From: an uncultured Candidatus Thioglobus sp.
GTDB taxonomy: Bacteria > Pseudomonadota > Gammaproteobacteria > PS1 > Pseudothioglobaceae
Assembly (NCBI GenBank): GCA_905618925.1
Contig: CAJQTG010000002.1
Span: 1 to 52,541 of the forward strand
DNA: 52,541 nt
Direction of reading: 5' to 3'
The translations under genes were made by a program, and so were the position numbers. The notes under the pieces were generated by a model. It made no database searches and was not told the DNA's origin. It saw nothing but the letters and a program-made list of their open reading frames with translations. Positions 9,559-19,997 of the stretch are shown here, piece by piece (the stretch's first letter is position 1; every line of letters begins with the position of its first letter).

Positions 9559-10421
9559 GCGTACTAATTAACAAAGAAACCAAAGTAATTTGTCAAGGTT
9601 TTACTGGCAAGCAAGGTACTTTTCATTCTGAACAATCTATTGCATATGGTACAAAATTTGTAGGTGGTGTAACACCTGGTAAAGGTGGGCAAACCCACTT
9701 GGATAAACCAGTCTTCAATTCTGTTGAACAGGCTATGAGTGAAACAGGCGCTAATGCCACCATGATTTACGTTCCACCTAGGTTTGCATTTGCTTCTATA
9801 GTCGAGGCGATTGAAGCTGAGATGCCAGTAATTGCATGCATAACTGAAGGTATTCCTGTGCAAGACATGATTAAAATTAAAGCCATTCTTGCAGGCAGTA
9901 AGTCAAAATTAATTGGCCCAAACTGTCCAGGATTAATCACTCCAGATGAATGTAAACTTGGCATTATGCCGGGCAATATCCACAAGAGTGGTTCAGTTGG
10001 TATTGTCTCTCGTTCAGGAACATTAACATATGAGGCAGTTCACCAAACTACTCTTGCAGGACTTGGTCAAAGTACTTGTATTGGAATTGGCGGTGACCCA
10101 GTTCAAGGAATGAATTTTATTGAATGCCTTAAATTGTTTGAAAAAGATGATGACACGCAATCAATAGTAATGGTTGGTGAGATTGGTGGAAATGCCGAAG
10201 AAGAGGCCGCGGAGTATATTAAGTCAAATATTTCTAAACCTGTTATTTCATATATTGCTGGGCTTACTGCCCCTAAAGGAAAAAGAATGGGCCATGCAGG
10301 TGCAGTAATAAGTGGTGGGTCTGGGGATGCCAAAAGTAAAATTCAAGCACTAGAAAATGCGGGAGTAAGTGTCTCACCTACACCAGCATTAATGGGTCAA
10401 ACTTTGCTTGAAGCTCTCTAA
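9555..10421 (+). CDS. sucD: Succinate-CoA ligase alpha subunit
   Basis: This 288-residue subunit binds CoA through its Rossmann domain ([14 protein letters not shown] near residues 15-28). It carries the phosphorylated histidine in the block [18 protein letters not shown]. The segment [21 protein letters not shown] is diagnostic. It overlaps sucC by four bases, consistent with a coupled two-gene operon for one heterotetrameric enzyme. Confidence 0.97.
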   Translation: MSVLINKETKVICQGFTGKQGTFHSEQSIAYGTKFVGGVTPGKGGQTHLDKPVFNSVEQAMSETGANATMIYVPPRFAFASIVEAIEAEMPVIACITEGIPVQDMIKIKAILAGSKSKLIGPNCPGLITPDECKLGIMPGNIHKSGSVGIVSRSGTLTYEAVHQTTLAGLGQSTCIGIGGDPVQGMNFIECLKLFEKDDDTQSIVMVGEIGGNAEEEAAEYIKSNISKPVISYIAGLTAPKGKRMGHAGAVISGGSGDAKSKIQALENAGVSVSPTPALMGQTLLEAL

Positions 10422-10452
10422 AAAAATAATGCATTCTCTTTCAGTCAATTAA

Positions 10453-11598
10453 ATGAACGTAATTAGAAGCAGTAGATTTGCAGTTTCAGTAATTTTTGCT
10501 ATTAATGGTGTTGTATTTGGGACATGGGCATCTCGAATTCCAGAAATTTCAGATTTTCATAACTTATCACCTGCTGCTTTAGGTTTATTAATATTTCTAC
10601 TAGGTTTATCAGCTGTCGTCGCATTCTCAATCTTTGGGAGAGCTTCAGATCGTTATGGAGCGTCAACTGTAACAAAAAGAACCACTTGCCTATTAATACC
10701 TCTTACTCTTATCTTTATAGCTTTTGCAAACTCAATATGGATGCTTGTAGCAGCTATCATTTTCTTTGGAGCAATTCATGGAGGTAATGACGTAGCCATG
10801 AATGCCTGGGCCGCAGAAGTTGAGCGTAAAAATAATCGCCCATTAATGTCGTCTTTTCACGCAATGTGGAGCTTGGGCGGTGGCCTTGGTGCAGGTTCAG
10901 GAGTATTAACTGCTTACTATAAAATTGAAATGCCAATGCATTTTACAATTACTTCAATTATAATTTTTTTAGTTATGCTTAGTGTTGTAACTATCCCTTT
11001 CAACTCTGAAAAGAAAGAAAAAGACAGTAAAGCTCCATTTATTTCTATGCCAAAAGGAGCCTTGCTTCCTGTTGCCTTCATTACTTTTTTTGCCTCATTA
11101 GGAGAGGGCATGGTCGCAGATTGGAGTGCTATTTTTCTTAGAAGTGTCACAGATCTTTCAAATGGTGGTGCGGCTATAGGGTTTACAGTTTTTTCTGTTT
11201 GTATGTTTGCAATGAGACTTATGGGTGACAAAATTGCATTAAAGTTTGGCGCTTCTGTAACAGCGCGTTATTCTGGATTAGTTGCTTTAGCAGGCTCTTT
11301 AATTGTATTAACATTTGAGTCACTCGTGCCATTAATGATTGGCTTTGGTCTTATAGGCCTAGGTATTGCTGTTATCATCCCTCTAGCTTTTTCTCGCGCT
11401 GGTAAAGATAAAGAAATATCTCAGGGAACTGCAATTGCAAGTATTGCAACACTTGGGTATGGAGGAATGTTACTTGGCCCATTATTTGTAGGCCTGATTG
11501 CTGAGATAACTTCAATTAAAACAGGCTTTTTACTTCTACCAATCTTAGCTTTCTTAATTTTTCTGCTTTCAAAACATCTTTCCATTAAATCACTCTGA
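10453..11598 (+). CDS. MFS transporter, YbjJ-like
   Basis: This 381-residue major facilitator protein has about twelve membrane helices. The family loop is GRASDRYGAS between helices 2 and 3. The sequence NGVVFGTWASRIPEI near the N-terminus and HGGNDVAMNAWAAEVER in the first half are typical of the YbjJ group, whose substrate is not known. The second half repeats the six-helix bundle. It starts 31 bp after sucD without a visible ribosome site. Its 3' end overlaps the convergent queA gene by nine bases. Confidence 0.85.
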   Translation: MNVIRSSRFAVSVIFAINGVVFGTWASRIPEISDFHNLSPAALGLLIFLLGLSAVVAFSIFGRASDRYGASTVTKRTTCLLIPLTLIFIAFANSIWMLVAAIIFFGAIHGGNDVAMNAWAAEVERKNNRPLMSSFHAMWSLGGGLGAGSGVLTAYYKIEMPMHFTITSIIIFLVMLSVVTIPFNSEKKEKDSKAPFISMPKGALLPVAFITFFASLGEGMVADWSAIFLRSVTDLSNGGAAIGFTVFSVCMFAMRLMGDKIALKFGASVTARYSGLVALAGSLIVLTFESLVPLMIGFGLIGLGIAVIIPLAFSRAGKDKEISQGTAIASIATLGYGGMLLGPLFVGLIAEITSIKTGFLLLPILAFLIFLLSKHLSIKSL

Positions 11599-12609
11599 TT
11601 TTTTCTCTAAAAACATTGCGTCGCCATAGCTAAAAAAACGATATTGCTCCTTAATTGCATGGCGATAAGTCTCAAACATTTCCTCATAGCCAATAAAAGC
11701 ACTAACCAACATCAAGAGCGAGGATTTTGGTAAATGAAAGTTTGTAATCATAGCGTCTACTATTTGAAACTTAAATCCTGGATAGATAAAAATGTCAGTA
11801 TCTCTCTTTTGGTTTTTTAACTTCCCATTGACTATAGCGGACTCTAACGTTCTAACAGCTGTAGTGCCTACAGCAATTATTCTCCCACCAAGCGCCTTTG
11901 CTTGCTCTATCTTATCTATTGTTTCAGTAGAAATTTCATAGTACTCACTGTGCATTTTATGACTCTCAATATCCTCAACTTTAACAGGCTGAAAAGTTCC
12001 TGCTCCAACATGTAGGGTTACAAATGTATGATTGATGCCTTGATTTTCTAGGCTAGATAACAACATCTCATCAAAATGAAGTCCTGCAGTAGGTGCTGCA
12101 ACTGCACCATCATTTTTTGCATATACTGTCTGATACCGACTCTGATCTTCTTTAGAGTCATCTCTATTAATATATGGTGGTAAAGGGATATGCCCAATTT
12201 TATTAAGTATGTTTAGAATAGAATCAGACTCAAAGTCCACCTTATAAATACCATCGTTCTTACCACATATCTTGAAGTGACTTTTATTTTCAAGGACTAT
12301 ATAACTTCCAATTTTTGGAGATCTACTTGACTTAATCATTACTAATGCTTCATGGTCATTAATCAATCGCTCAACTAGAACTTCAACCCTACCTCCAGAA
12401 TCTTTATGGCCGAATAATCGAGCGGGTATAACTTTTGTATCATTAAGAACTAATAAGTCATGTGGCTTGAGAAAATCACCTAATTGAGAAAAAGTAGAGT
12501 CAACAAATATATCTCTTGAGACTAGTAGTCGTGAATCAGTCCTACTTGAACTAGGGTATTGAGCGATTAAAGGCTTTGGCAAGTCAAAATCAAAATCACT
12601 TAACTTCAT
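11590..12609 (-). CDS. queA: tRNA preQ1-34 S-adenosylmethionine ribosyltransferase-isomerase
   Basis: This 339-residue enzyme transfers the ribosyl group of S-adenosylmethionine to preQ1 at tRNA position 34, forming epoxyqueuosine. Family blocks are intact: [20 protein letters not shown] at the N-terminus, [29 protein letters not shown] and [21 protein letters not shown]. The length is normal. The start overlaps the 3' end of the rnfB-like gene by 14 bases, and the 3' end overlaps the MFS gene from the opposite strand. Confidence 0.97.
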   Translation of the reverse strand: MKLSDFDFDLPKPLIAQYPSSSRTDSRLLVSRDIFVDSTFSQLGDFLKPHDLLVLNDTKVIPARLFGHKDSGGRVEVLVERLINDHEALVMIKSSRSPKIGSYIVLENKSHFKICGKNDGIYKVDFESDSILNILNKIGHIPLPPYINRDDSKEDQSRYQTVYAKNDGAVAAPTAGLHFDEMLLSSLENQGINHTFVTLHVGAGTFQPVKVEDIESHKMHSEYYEISTETIDKIEQAKALGGRIIAVGTTAVRTLESAIVNGKLKNQKRDTDIFIYPGFKFQIVDAMITNFHLPKSSLLMLVSAFIGYEEMFETYRHAIKEQYRFFSYGDAMFLEKKSE

Positions 12610-13330
12610 TATTTACCTTCGAGGCATTAACTCGGCGCATTGCTGCATCAATTTTTTCTTTCTGAGCCTTATCTTTTGACATTTTTTCTTTCAAAGCAAT
12701 CATCCTTGCCTCCAGTCGATCTGACCTTTCCTGTTTGTTTCTTTCTAAGCGCATTTCACGAAACTCAAACCTTCCTTTAGCTATTTCTCTTTGTTTTTTT
12801 TCTTGAGTTTGTTTTTTATACAATTCTTCATAAAATTGGTAATAATTAATAAAAGGGATTGTATTAGCTGGCTTAACTTCAATCATATCAATACAATCTA
12901 CCGGACAAACTGGTAGGCATAAATCACAGCCTGTGCATTCTTCAGCAATAACCTGAGTCATTACTTTCGATGACCCTACAAAGGCATCCACAGGACAAGC
13001 CTTAATACATAAAGTGCAGCCAATACAGACTTTTTCATCAACTAAAGCAATTCGTTTTGTCTTGGTTTCGCCATGCTCTTCATTTAAAAGTAGAGCCTCA
13101 ACACCTAGAAGCTCTGCTAAAGCATCAACTCCTTCTTGTCCACCTGGTGGGCATTGGTTGATTTCAGCATCACCATTTGCTATAGCCTCAGCGTATGGTC
13201 TACATCCTTGAAAGTCACATTGGTTACACTGTGTTTGAGGCAAGATAGCATCAATTTGATCAACTAACGGACTCCCTTTTTCTTTAGAAGCGTAACCCAT
13301 ACCAGTTAGGATTAAAAAATTCTCATTCAT
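12596..13330 (-). CDS. rsxB: Anchorless RnfB/RsxB-type ferredoxin protein
   Basis: This 244-residue protein carries the RnfB core. A DUF-type iron-sulfur domain ([19 protein letters not shown], then CPPGG) is followed by two ferredoxin [4Fe-4S] motifs ([12 protein letters not shown] and [12 protein letters not shown]). The N-terminal membrane helix of classical RnfB is missing. A highly charged, probably coiled-coil tail of about 80 residues follows the clusters. No other rnf genes are present, so this is likely a stand-alone soluble electron carrier. Initiation at Met11 ([10 protein letters not shown]) is a possible alternative. Confidence 0.88.
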   Translation of the reverse strand: MNENFLILTGMGYASKEKGSPLVDQIDAILPQTQCNQCDFQGCRPYAEAIANGDAEINQCPPGGQEGVDALAELLGVEALLLNEEHGETKTKRIALVDEKVCIGCTLCIKACPVDAFVGSSKVMTQVIAEECTGCDLCLPVCPVDCIDMIEVKPANTIPFINYYQFYEELYKKQTQEKKQREIAKGRFEFREMRLERNKQERSDRLEARMIALKEKMSKDKAQKEKIDAAMRRVNASKVNNEVK

Positions 13331-13417
13331 ATCGCTGGTGATTTTAAACTAAATATAGTTTATAGTTTTTGCTCACTATGAAAGTTACACTTCAAAAAAA
13401 GGAAAATTGAAAGACTT

Positions 13418-13516
13418 ATGCAGTATATATTTTTTGCTTTCTTAACAACATTTGAAATGCAAAAATTTTACTTCAAGACTGGTATTCATATTAGACCTAA
13501 TAAAGGGTGGACTTAA
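13418..13516 (+). CDS. Possible 32-residue peptide
   Basis: A short ORF lies in the otherwise empty rnfB-fpr gap. It begins MQYIFFAFLTTFEMQKFYF and ends GWT, overlapping the fpr 3' end on the opposite strand by four bases. A GGAAAA stretch lies 14 bases upstream, rather far for a ribosome site. The hydrophobic start could make it a membrane peptide. It may equally be chance. Confidence 0.18.
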   Translation: MQYIFFAFLTTFEMQKFYFKTGIHIRPNKGWT

Positions 13517-14286
13517 GACTCAACAAAAGCACGTTCAATAACAAAGTGGCCAGGCTCCACATTACGAGCTTCTACGAAACCTTTAGACTCAAGCATATCT
13601 ACTAACTCCTTAAGCATACTAGGGCTTCCACAAATCATAAAACGATCGTCTATTAAATTAGGCTGAGGCTGCTTCAAATCTAAAAACAACTTGCCACAAC
13701 TCATCAGGGTAGTAAGACGGCCATTATTTTTAAAGGGTTCACGGGTTACTGTAGGATAATAGACTAGCTTCTCTTTAACTATTTCTCCAATATATTCATC
13801 ATTTGGCAAAACATTTTCAATGTAATCAGAGTAGGCCAGTTCAGAAACCTCACGCACTCCATGAGCCAAGATAACTCTGTCGAATTGATCGTAAATTTCT
13901 GGATCTTTAATGATGCTCATAAACGGCGCTAAACCTGTTCCAGTACAAAGTAAGTAAAGGTAGCGTCCAGGAAGCATATTGTCTGGAATTAAGGTTCCTG
14001 TGGACTTCTTTCCCACGAGCACTTCATCACCTACAGCAAGGTTTTGCAGCTTGGAGGTAAGAGCACCATCTTGTACTTTAATACTATAGAACTCAAGCTC
14101 ATTCTCATAATTAGCACTAGCTATACTATAGGCACGCATCAATGGCTTGCCATCAGAAGGAAGGCCAATCATAGTAAAGTGGCCATTTTTGAAACGATAT
14201 CCTGGCTCACGAGTAGTACGAAAGCTAAATAATGTGTCATTCCAGTGGTGAACATGAGTCACTCTTTCAGTTATTAATGTCGACAT
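13513..14286 (-). CDS. fpr: Ferredoxin-NADP+ reductase
   Basis: This 257-residue flavoenzyme has the bacterial Fpr layout. The FAD domain carries the RAYSIAS motif near residue 50, and the NADP domain carries LLCTGTGLAPFMSII and FMICGSPSML. It ends in HFVIERAFVES, typical of subclass I bacterial enzymes with a C-terminal tail over the flavin. It moves electrons between NADPH and ferredoxin or flavodoxin and could feed the sulfite reductase encoded upstream. Its promoter lies in 14287-14357. Confidence 0.94.
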   Translation of the reverse strand: MSTLITERVTHVHHWNDTLFSFRTTREPGYRFKNGHFTMIGLPSDGKPLMRAYSIASANYENELEFYSIKVQDGALTSKLQNLAVGDEVLVGKKSTGTLIPDNMLPGRYLYLLCTGTGLAPFMSIIKDPEIYDQFDRVILAHGVREVSELAYSDYIENVLPNDEYIGEIVKEKLVYYPTVTREPFKNNGRLTTLMSCGKLFLDLKQPQPNLIDDRFMICGSPSMLKELVDMLESKGFVEARNVEPGHFVIERAFVES

Positions 14287-14357
14287 ACACTCTCTCTTTG
14301 AATTATTAATTGCATAGCTTTTTTGTATATAAAATTTGGGTAAATTATACTATTAAT

Positions 14358-14798
14358 CTAGTATTTTTGCTGAAGCCCTGAATTGTTTACAGCCTCTTGG
14401 TAACAAATACTAAACCCATTGGCATAATCTTCTTCATTCAAGCCTATATAAGAATCAAGTAATATATAGCTAGTAACCCCAGACCTAATCATGAATTGCA
14501 ATTGGTCTAAGTGGGCATTAATGCCAATAATTTCACCTGAAAACTGCCATCTCTTACTTAATAAATAAGCCTGAGAATAACCCCTACCATCATCAAAATT
14601 ATTGAAATCAAGAGCAATTAATTCTATAAAATCAAAATGGCCTTTAATCAAGGAAACGTCATCCGAAGGACCAATAATAACTCCCACAGAGAGGTTTGAT
14701 AGCTTATCGATATTTTCAAGCCATTCTTGAAACGAAACAAGATCAACACTTTCATACTCTTTATTTAGTATGCTTTCTATTTGAAGAATTTCACTCAT
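14358..14798 (-). CDS. DUF934 protein, sulfite reductase partner
   Basis: This 146-residue protein matches DUF934, whose hallmark FDDGRGYSQAYLLSKRW is present near residues 87-103. DUF934 genes are commonly found directly after cysI-type hemoprotein genes in proteobacteria and are presumed to help sulfite or nitrite reduction; the mechanism is unknown. The start overlaps the reductase stop by eight bases, showing tight coupling. There are no cysteines for a metal cluster. Confidence 0.88.
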   Translation of the reverse strand: MSEILQIESILNKEYESVDLVSFQEWLENIDKLSNLSVGVIIGPSDDVSLIKGHFDFIELIALDFNNFDDGRGYSQAYLLSKRWQFSGEIIGINAHLDQLQFMIRSGVTSYILLDSYIGLNEEDYANGFSICYQEAVNNSGLQQKY

Positions 14799-16428
14799 AT
14801 ACTTTCTCCTTAAATGGAGTAATGCCGATTCTTTTAAAGACCTCAGTAAATCTCTCTTGATTTTGGCGATGCTCTAGGTATACATTAACAACAGTTTCTA
14901 CAGCATCAACAATATTTTCACCGCTTACAGATGGCCCTAATTTCTTCCCAATAACAGTTTCATAAAGCGTCTCTCCTGCTAAAGTTATTTGATAATACTC
15001 TTCACCATTTTTTTGCATACCTAATAAACCAATATCAGCTACATGGTGATGGGCACAAGAGTTTTCACATCCAGAGATATTAATATTTAAATTACCAATA
15101 TCGAGTAGCTTTTTCATATCATTAAAACGCTCCTGCACTCGAGTGGCTATTGGTATCGAAACAGCCTTAGCTAAATCACAATAATCCCTACCAGGGCAGG
15201 CTACTATCTGAGCTAGGGTCCCTTGATGCGGAATAGCTAAATCATATTTTTCAAGAGACTGCCATAAATTAAAAACTTGGTCTTTTCTGACATATGGAAA
15301 AACTATAGTTTGTCTTTTGGTTGTTCTAAGCTCACCTGCACTATACTTTTCAGATAAGTCTGCAAGTATTCTCATCTGCTCGGAGGTCGCATCACCAGGA
15401 GCTGCGCCTAACTTAGTAAGCGATATATTAACAATACTGAAGCCATCAACTTTGTGGCTACGAACATTATTATTTTTCCAAATACTGTAATTAAAGTCAA
15501 CTTTTTCTTCAAAACCACCTAAATCTATTGGCTTAATTGGCAAAGAAAAGTCTTTTTTTAGTTGCTCTAATTCAACTAGATTTAATTTTAACTTTGAATC
15601 GTTTTTAGTTTGCTGCCAATCTTCATCAACTAATCGAGAAAACTCCTCTGCGCCCAGTTCACGCACTAAAAACTTTATTCGCAATTTTTTCTGATGATCA
15701 CGACGACCTTTTAAATTGTAAATTCTCATGGTAGATTCAAGATAACTAAGGATATCTTCAACTTCAATAAATGATGCAGTTTCAGCTGCAATCATAGCTG
15801 CTGCCCCAAGCCCACCACCAACAAAAACACTAAAGCCCAATTGGCCTTTGCTATTTCTAACAAGCCTTAAACCAAGATCATGAATTCTTAATGCGGTTTC
15901 GTCTAGTTTTGCTCCATTTATAGCAATTTTAAATTTCCCAGGTAACCATGAAAATTCTGGATGAAGGTTGAACCAGCGTCGTATTAATTCACAGTAAGGT
16001 CTTGCATCCTCAATTTCACCCTCTGTTAAACCAGATAAAGGGTCAGCTGTTATATTCCTTGTAGCTTTTCCACTAGTCTGTATTGCATGCAGGCCCTCAT
16101 CTGATAGCTCACGAAGCAAATTAGCAATTTCAGGAAGCTCTATCCAATTAAATTGAATATTTTGTCGAGTTGTAAAATGTCCAAAACCTCTATCATATTT
16201 GTCCGCAACATTAGCAAGCGATCTTAGCTGTGGAGAGCTAAGTGTTCCATATGGAATAGCTACTCTTAACATATGGGCATGAAGTTCCATATAAAGCCCA
16301 TTTCTAAGCCTAAGACTTCTAAACTTGGCATCATCTAACTCACCAGCCAAATGGCGTTTTAATTGTTTCTCAAATTGATCGACTCGTTCAACTAGAAAAT
16401 TACTATCTTCGGCGTTATATTGATACAT
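14791..16428 (-). CDS. cysI: Nitrite/sulfite reductase hemoprotein
   Basis: This 545-residue siroheme protein has two ferredoxin-like half domains and two siroheme/[4Fe-4S] domains. The cluster cysteines appear as CPGRDYC and, further on, GCENSCAHHHVAD. The first-half segment RQNIQFNWIEL is also a family mark. It reduces sulfite to sulfide (assimilatory) or nitrite to ammonia; the DUF934 partner favours sulfite. In an organism that oxidises sulfide this is probably biosynthetic. It is transcribed divergently from an Lrp/AsnC regulator across a 144-bp AT-rich region with palindromes. Confidence 0.9.
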   Translation of the reverse strand: MYQYNAEDSNFLVERVDQFEKQLKRHLAGELDDAKFRSLRLRNGLYMELHAHMLRVAIPYGTLSSPQLRSLANVADKYDRGFGHFTTRQNIQFNWIELPEIANLLRELSDEGLHAIQTSGKATRNITADPLSGLTEGEIEDARPYCELIRRWFNLHPEFSWLPGKFKIAINGAKLDETALRIHDLGLRLVRNSKGQLGFSVFVGGGLGAAAMIAAETASFIEVEDILSYLESTMRIYNLKGRRDHQKKLRIKFLVRELGAEEFSRLVDEDWQQTKNDSKLKLNLVELEQLKKDFSLPIKPIDLGGFEEKVDFNYSIWKNNNVRSHKVDGFSIVNISLTKLGAAPGDATSEQMRILADLSEKYSAGELRTTKRQTIVFPYVRKDQVFNLWQSLEKYDLAIPHQGTLAQIVACPGRDYCDLAKAVSIPIATRVQERFNDMKKLLDIGNLNINISGCENSCAHHHVADIGLLGMQKNGEEYYQITLAGETLYETVIGKKLGPSVSGENIVDAVETVVNVYLEHRQNQERFTEVFKRIGITPFKEKVYE

Positions 16429-16572
16429 TTTTTTAAATTATTAAAACTATGATGCAAATTATAGTAATATATTCTATATTCTTATTTATTTATTAGTAAT
16501 ATAGAATAATATTACTATTAATTATTAAATTATAGAATAATATTTTAAATAAATACAATATTAGGTGAGATT
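16429..16572. promoter_or_regulatory. Divergent cysI/lrp control region with palindromes
   Basis: This 144-bp, almost pure AT region between the two divergent starts contains a perfect palindrome, AGTAATAT-AGAATA-ATATTACT, at 16495-16516. Related half-sites lie near 16462-16482 (TAGTAATATATTCTAT) and 16530-16545 (TATAGAATAATATT). Repeated AT-rich palindromes suit an Lrp/AsnC octamer, and the adjacent regulator is the obvious candidate. Confidence 0.5.
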
Positions 16573-17049
16573 ATGGATGCTATTGACATTAAATTATTAG
16601 AGCTACTCCAGAATAATGCAGAACTAACCATCCAAGAGCTTTCGAAAGAAGTTCATTTATCTACTACTCCATGCTGGAAAAGAATCAACCAACTAAAAAG
16701 TAATGGTTATATAAATAAAACAGTCTCACTTGTTGATAGAAAAAGAGTCGGAGCAAAAGTAACTGCAATGGTATCTATTAAAGTAAATAATCACAATCAA
16801 GAAAGAATTAGTATTTTTGCTAAAACCATTCAGGATATACCTGAAGTTATTGAGTGCTATCGTATGAGTGGTGAAACAGATTATCTTCTTAAAGTTGTTG
16901 TTAGTGACATCGAAAGCTATGATACTTTCTACAAAAATTTAATTGAAAAGGTTCAATTTCTTAAAGTTACTTCAAATTTTGCAATCGAAGAAATTAAAAG
17001 TACTACTGAAATACCATTAACTAAGCTAGAACAGCTTAGGAAAAAATAG
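16573..17049 (+). CDS. Lrp/AsnC-family transcriptional regulator
   Basis: This 158-residue regulator has an N-terminal winged helix-turn-helix (DIKLLELLQNNAELTIQEL, then STTPCWKRINQLKSNGYI) and a C-terminal RAM ligand domain with the turn MSGETDYLLKVVVSD. Proteins of this family form octamers that respond to amino acids. It faces the sulfite reductase gene and probably controls it and itself through the palindromes in between. AGGTGA precedes the ATG by five bases. The effector cannot be told from the sequence. Confidence 0.93.
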   Translation: MDAIDIKLLELLQNNAELTIQELSKEVHLSTTPCWKRINQLKSNGYINKTVSLVDRKRVGAKVTAMVSIKVNNHNQERISIFAKTIQDIPEVIECYRMSGETDYLLKVVVSDIESYDTFYKNLIEKVQFLKVTSNFAIEEIKSTTEIPLTKLEQLRKK

Positions 17050-17050
17050 C

Positions 17051-17788
17051 CTATTGATTAACCACTTTTATTAACCCAATGATACAAACAAATAATAATG
17101 CACCTCCAATCCATCTCTTAAATTTCGCATCATTCTCAATAAGTTGATCATGTGCTTTTAGGCCAATAATATGTCCTAATCCAGCTACTGGAATTAGCAT
17201 CAGTGAGAATTTCCAGTCTATATATACACCTACAAATAAAAATGCAGCCATCTTTATTGATACTATTAAGAACCAAAGAACAAATAGTGTATTTCTTAGT
17301 TTCTTTACCTCAATATTCGCTGCATATACCGCAACAAGAAGAGCTCCACCAGTCAATGAGGTTCCTGAGATGTATCCACCTACAATTAAGAGCAGGTGAT
17401 TTACCCAATTCTTTTTGGATGCTATATTTCTGTTTGTTATCCAAGTAATCGCATAAAAACTTGTTATTGAATACACAATAAAAGTCATTATTATTGGTGA
17501 CAAACTAAGAAGCCCAATAACGCCCATAATTTGTGCTGGAAGAATCCATGGTAGTGATCTTTTTAAGTAAGGCCAATCAACCTGTTTTAATGAATTTGAG
17601 AGTGTTACACTTGAGAAGAATAATAGATGTATTCCAATTATTGGGAGCCAGTCAATTGGAGAGCCTCCTACAAGCATTAAAATTGGCAATCCAAGAACTG
17701 CGCCACCAAATCCCAACCCTGTTCTTACAAAGCCAATCCAAGTAAATATCAATCCAATAATTGCGATTTCTAAAGGCGTTAAGCTCAT
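17051..17788 (-). CDS. TSUP (TauE/SafE) anion transporter
   Basis: This 245-residue membrane protein has about eight hydrophobic helices and the duplicated TSUP pattern: GFVRTGLGFGGAVLGLPILML in the first half and GGYISGTSLTGGALLVAVYAAN in the second. Family members move sulfite, sulfoacetate or related anions. With a sulfite reductase and APS reductase nearby, sulfite or another sulfur anion is the likely substrate, but this is inference. It converges on the Lrp gene with one base between the stops. Confidence 0.87.
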   Translation of the reverse strand: MSLTPLEIAIIGLIFTWIGFVRTGLGFGGAVLGLPILMLVGGSPIDWLPIIGIHLLFFSSVTLSNSLKQVDWPYLKRSLPWILPAQIMGVIGLLSLSPIIMTFIVYSITSFYAITWITNRNIASKKNWVNHLLLIVGGYISGTSLTGGALLVAVYAANIEVKKLRNTLFVLWFLIVSIKMAAFLFVGVYIDWKFSLMLIPVAGLGHIIGLKAHDQLIENDAKFKRWIGGALLFVCIIGLIKVVNQ

Positions 17789-17817
17789 AACCTAATCAGA
17801 AATTAATAAAAACTAAT

Positions 17818-17839
17818 AAAGTAATTACAAAGTAATTAC
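17818..17839. repeat. Tandem 11-bp repeat at glmM 3' end
   Basis: AAAGTAATTAC occurs twice in direct succession (17818-17828 and 17829-17839) and overlaps the glmM stop codon. It may be a slipped duplication; no function is evident. Confidence 0.5.
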
Positions 17840-19173
17840 TTAGATTTAATGACATTTACTAAGTAATTTGCAGATTTAGTAGCTAACTCTAAATCATTGC
17901 ATTCAACCATCACTCGAACTAACGCCTCTGTTCCTGATTTTCTGATAAGAATTCGCCCCTTATCTGATAGCTTAGACTCGATCAAACTAATTGCATCAAC
18001 TAGATTGGGGTTATTTTTTAAATCAACATCAGATTCAGTTTTAATATTTATAAGAACCTGAGGATACTTAGTCATCTTACTCTTGAGATCATAGAGGTTT
18101 ACTTGTGACTTAGAGATAACTTCTAATACCTGCAAAGCAGCTATTATTGCATCGCCTGAAGTTGACTTATTAAGGCAGATAATATGTCCAGAGCCCTCAC
18201 CACCAAGAATTGCATTATTATTTATTAACTCATCCATGACATGCCTATCGCCTACATCTGCTTCAATAAAATTGAGCCCAAGCTCTAAAATACCTTTTCG
18301 CATACCTAAATTAGTCATCTTTGTTCCAACTACTGTATTGGATTTAAGCTCACCATTTTTTTTCCAAGCACTAGCAATAATATAAACAAGCTCATCACCA
18401 TCTACCTTTTCACCTAGATGATCAACCATTATTAACCTGTCTCCATCACCATCAAAAGCAATTCCAAGATCTGCCTTTTGCTTTAAAACTTCTTTTTGGA
18501 GTTGTTTTGTGTCTGTTGCTCCACAATTTCGATTAATGTTATATCCGTCAGGATTATTATTAATCATTAAGGTTGAAGCGCCTAATTCTTTAAAAACATC
18601 TTCAGCAATATGATAAGTTGCACCATTGGCACAGTCTATTATAATTTTTAAATTTGATAAATCACATTTTTTATCAAATGTTGATTTACAAAACTCAATA
18701 TATCTACCTAGTGCTTGGCCATATCTCTTTGCTTTCCCAATTGATGCTGAATTTACACTAACCATTGGCATTGCAATTTTCTCTTCTATTGCTTTTTGCA
18801 CTTTGTCACTAAACTTTACGCCTTTGCTTGAGAAGAATTTGACTCCATTATCTTGGTATGGGTTATGAGATGCACTTATTACTACCCCCGCAGAAGCTCC
18901 AAATGCTTGGGTCAGATAAGCAATTGCTGGCGAAGGCATAGGTCCAAGCATACCCACATTAACGCCTGCTGATAAAAAACCAGCTTCAAGTGCAGATTCA
19001 AATAAGTATCCTGAAACCCTTGTATCTTTTCCAATAATTACACTTGCAATACCATTCTCAGTTTCACGCAAAACTGACCCTACAGCCCAACCAACTTTTA
19101 ACAAAAAATCGGCAGTTATAGGCGCTACTCCAACCTCTCCTCTAATTCCATCAGTGCCAAAAAAATTATTCAA
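17836..19173 (-). CDS. glmM: Phosphoglucosamine mutase
   Basis: This 445-residue enzyme converts glucosamine-6-phosphate to glucosamine-1-phosphate for UDP-GlcNAc synthesis. The active-site serine loop is [15 protein letters not shown] near residue 100, the metal loop is DGDGDR near 240 and the sugar loop is GGEGSGH near 325. The phosphate-binding C-terminal [14 protein letters not shown] is intact. It follows folP by two bases, in the classic ftsH-folP-glmM order. Confidence 0.97.
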   Translation of the reverse strand: MNNFFGTDGIRGEVGVAPITADFLLKVGWAVGSVLRETENGIASVIIGKDTRVSGYLFESALEAGFLSAGVNVGMLGPMPSPAIAYLTQAFGASAGVVISASHNPYQDNGVKFFSSKGVKFSDKVQKAIEEKIAMPMVSVNSASIGKAKRYGQALGRYIEFCKSTFDKKCDLSNLKIIIDCANGATYHIAEDVFKELGASTLMINNNPDGYNINRNCGATDTKQLQKEVLKQKADLGIAFDGDGDRLIMVDHLGEKVDGDELVYIIASAWKKNGELKSNTVVGTKMTNLGMRKGILELGLNFIEADVGDRHVMDELINNNAILGGEGSGHIICLNKSTSGDAIIAALQVLEVISKSQVNLYDLKSKMTKYPQVLINIKTESDVDLKNNPNLVDAISLIESKLSDKGRILIRKSGTEALVRVMVECNDLELATKSANYLVNVIKSK

Positions 19174-19175
19174 AA

Positions 19176-19997
19176 CTACTCCCTAAAACTTTGTATTTGT
19201 TCCCAGACTGTGAGCGCATCCTTTGTTTCTGAAACATCATGAACTCTAATAATATCAGCACCATTCTCAGCTGCAATTAACGCAGCAGTAACGCTTCCAA
19301 TGAGTCTCGAGTCAACATCTTTATCCCCTAATAGGGCTCCAATCATTGATTTTCTTGAGAGTCCGGCTAGAATTAAAACTCCAAAATCATGAAACTCAGA
19401 AAGATTCTTCAGTAAGGCTATATTATGACCTAAGTTCTTACCAAAGCCAAACCCTGGATCTATTGTAATAGAGCCTAGCTGAATACCTGCGCTTTCACAT
19501 GCGGCAATTCGCTCATGAAAAAATTCTTTAACATCATCGACAACATTGTCATACGTTGGGTTGGCTTGCATAGTCCTTGGGTTGCCTTGCATATGCATTA
19601 AACAGACGTCGGCTCCTAACTCAGCTGCCATTTGAAGAGCACCATCCGACCTCAATGCATTAACATCATTAATGATGCTTGCACCTGCTGCAAAAGCCTC
19701 CTTCATAACAATAGGTTTAGAGGTGTCAATTGATATTGGAACATCTATACTGCCACTCAATGCTTCAATTACAGGTATAACTCGTTTTAATTCGTCATAG
19801 GAAGAAACTTCAGGAGCACCTGGCCTTGTTGACTCACCACCAATATCGATAATTCCCGCGCCTTCTGCAACCATTAATTGGGCCTGAGTAACCGCGCTAA
19901 TTGAATCCAAGAACAAGCCTCCATCCGAAAAGGAGTCAGGCGTAATATTTAAAACGCCCATGATGATTGGTTGATTTACCATCATCAAGCTCTTCAA
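19176..19997 (-). CDS. folP: Dihydropteroate synthase
   Basis: This 273-residue TIM-barrel enzyme joins p-aminobenzoate to dihydropterin pyrophosphate in folate synthesis. Signatures are [14 protein letters not shown] at about residues 14-27, [11 protein letters not shown], and the pterin-site segment [13 protein letters not shown]. The start codon directly follows the ftsH stop. Met5 or Met6 is an equally plausible start because both lie before the conserved region. Confidence 0.97.
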   Translation of the reverse strand: MKSLMMVNQPIIMGVLNITPDSFSDGGLFLDSISAVTQAQLMVAEGAGIIDIGGESTRPGAPEVSSYDELKRVIPVIEALSGSIDVPISIDTSKPIVMKEAFAAGASIINDVNALRSDGALQMAAELGADVCLMHMQGNPRTMQANPTYDNVVDDVKEFFHERIAACESAGIQLGSITIDPGFGFGKNLGHNIALLKNLSEFHDFGVLILAGLSRKSMIGALLGDKDVDSRLIGSVTAALIAAENGADIIRVHDVSETKDALTVWEQIQSFRE

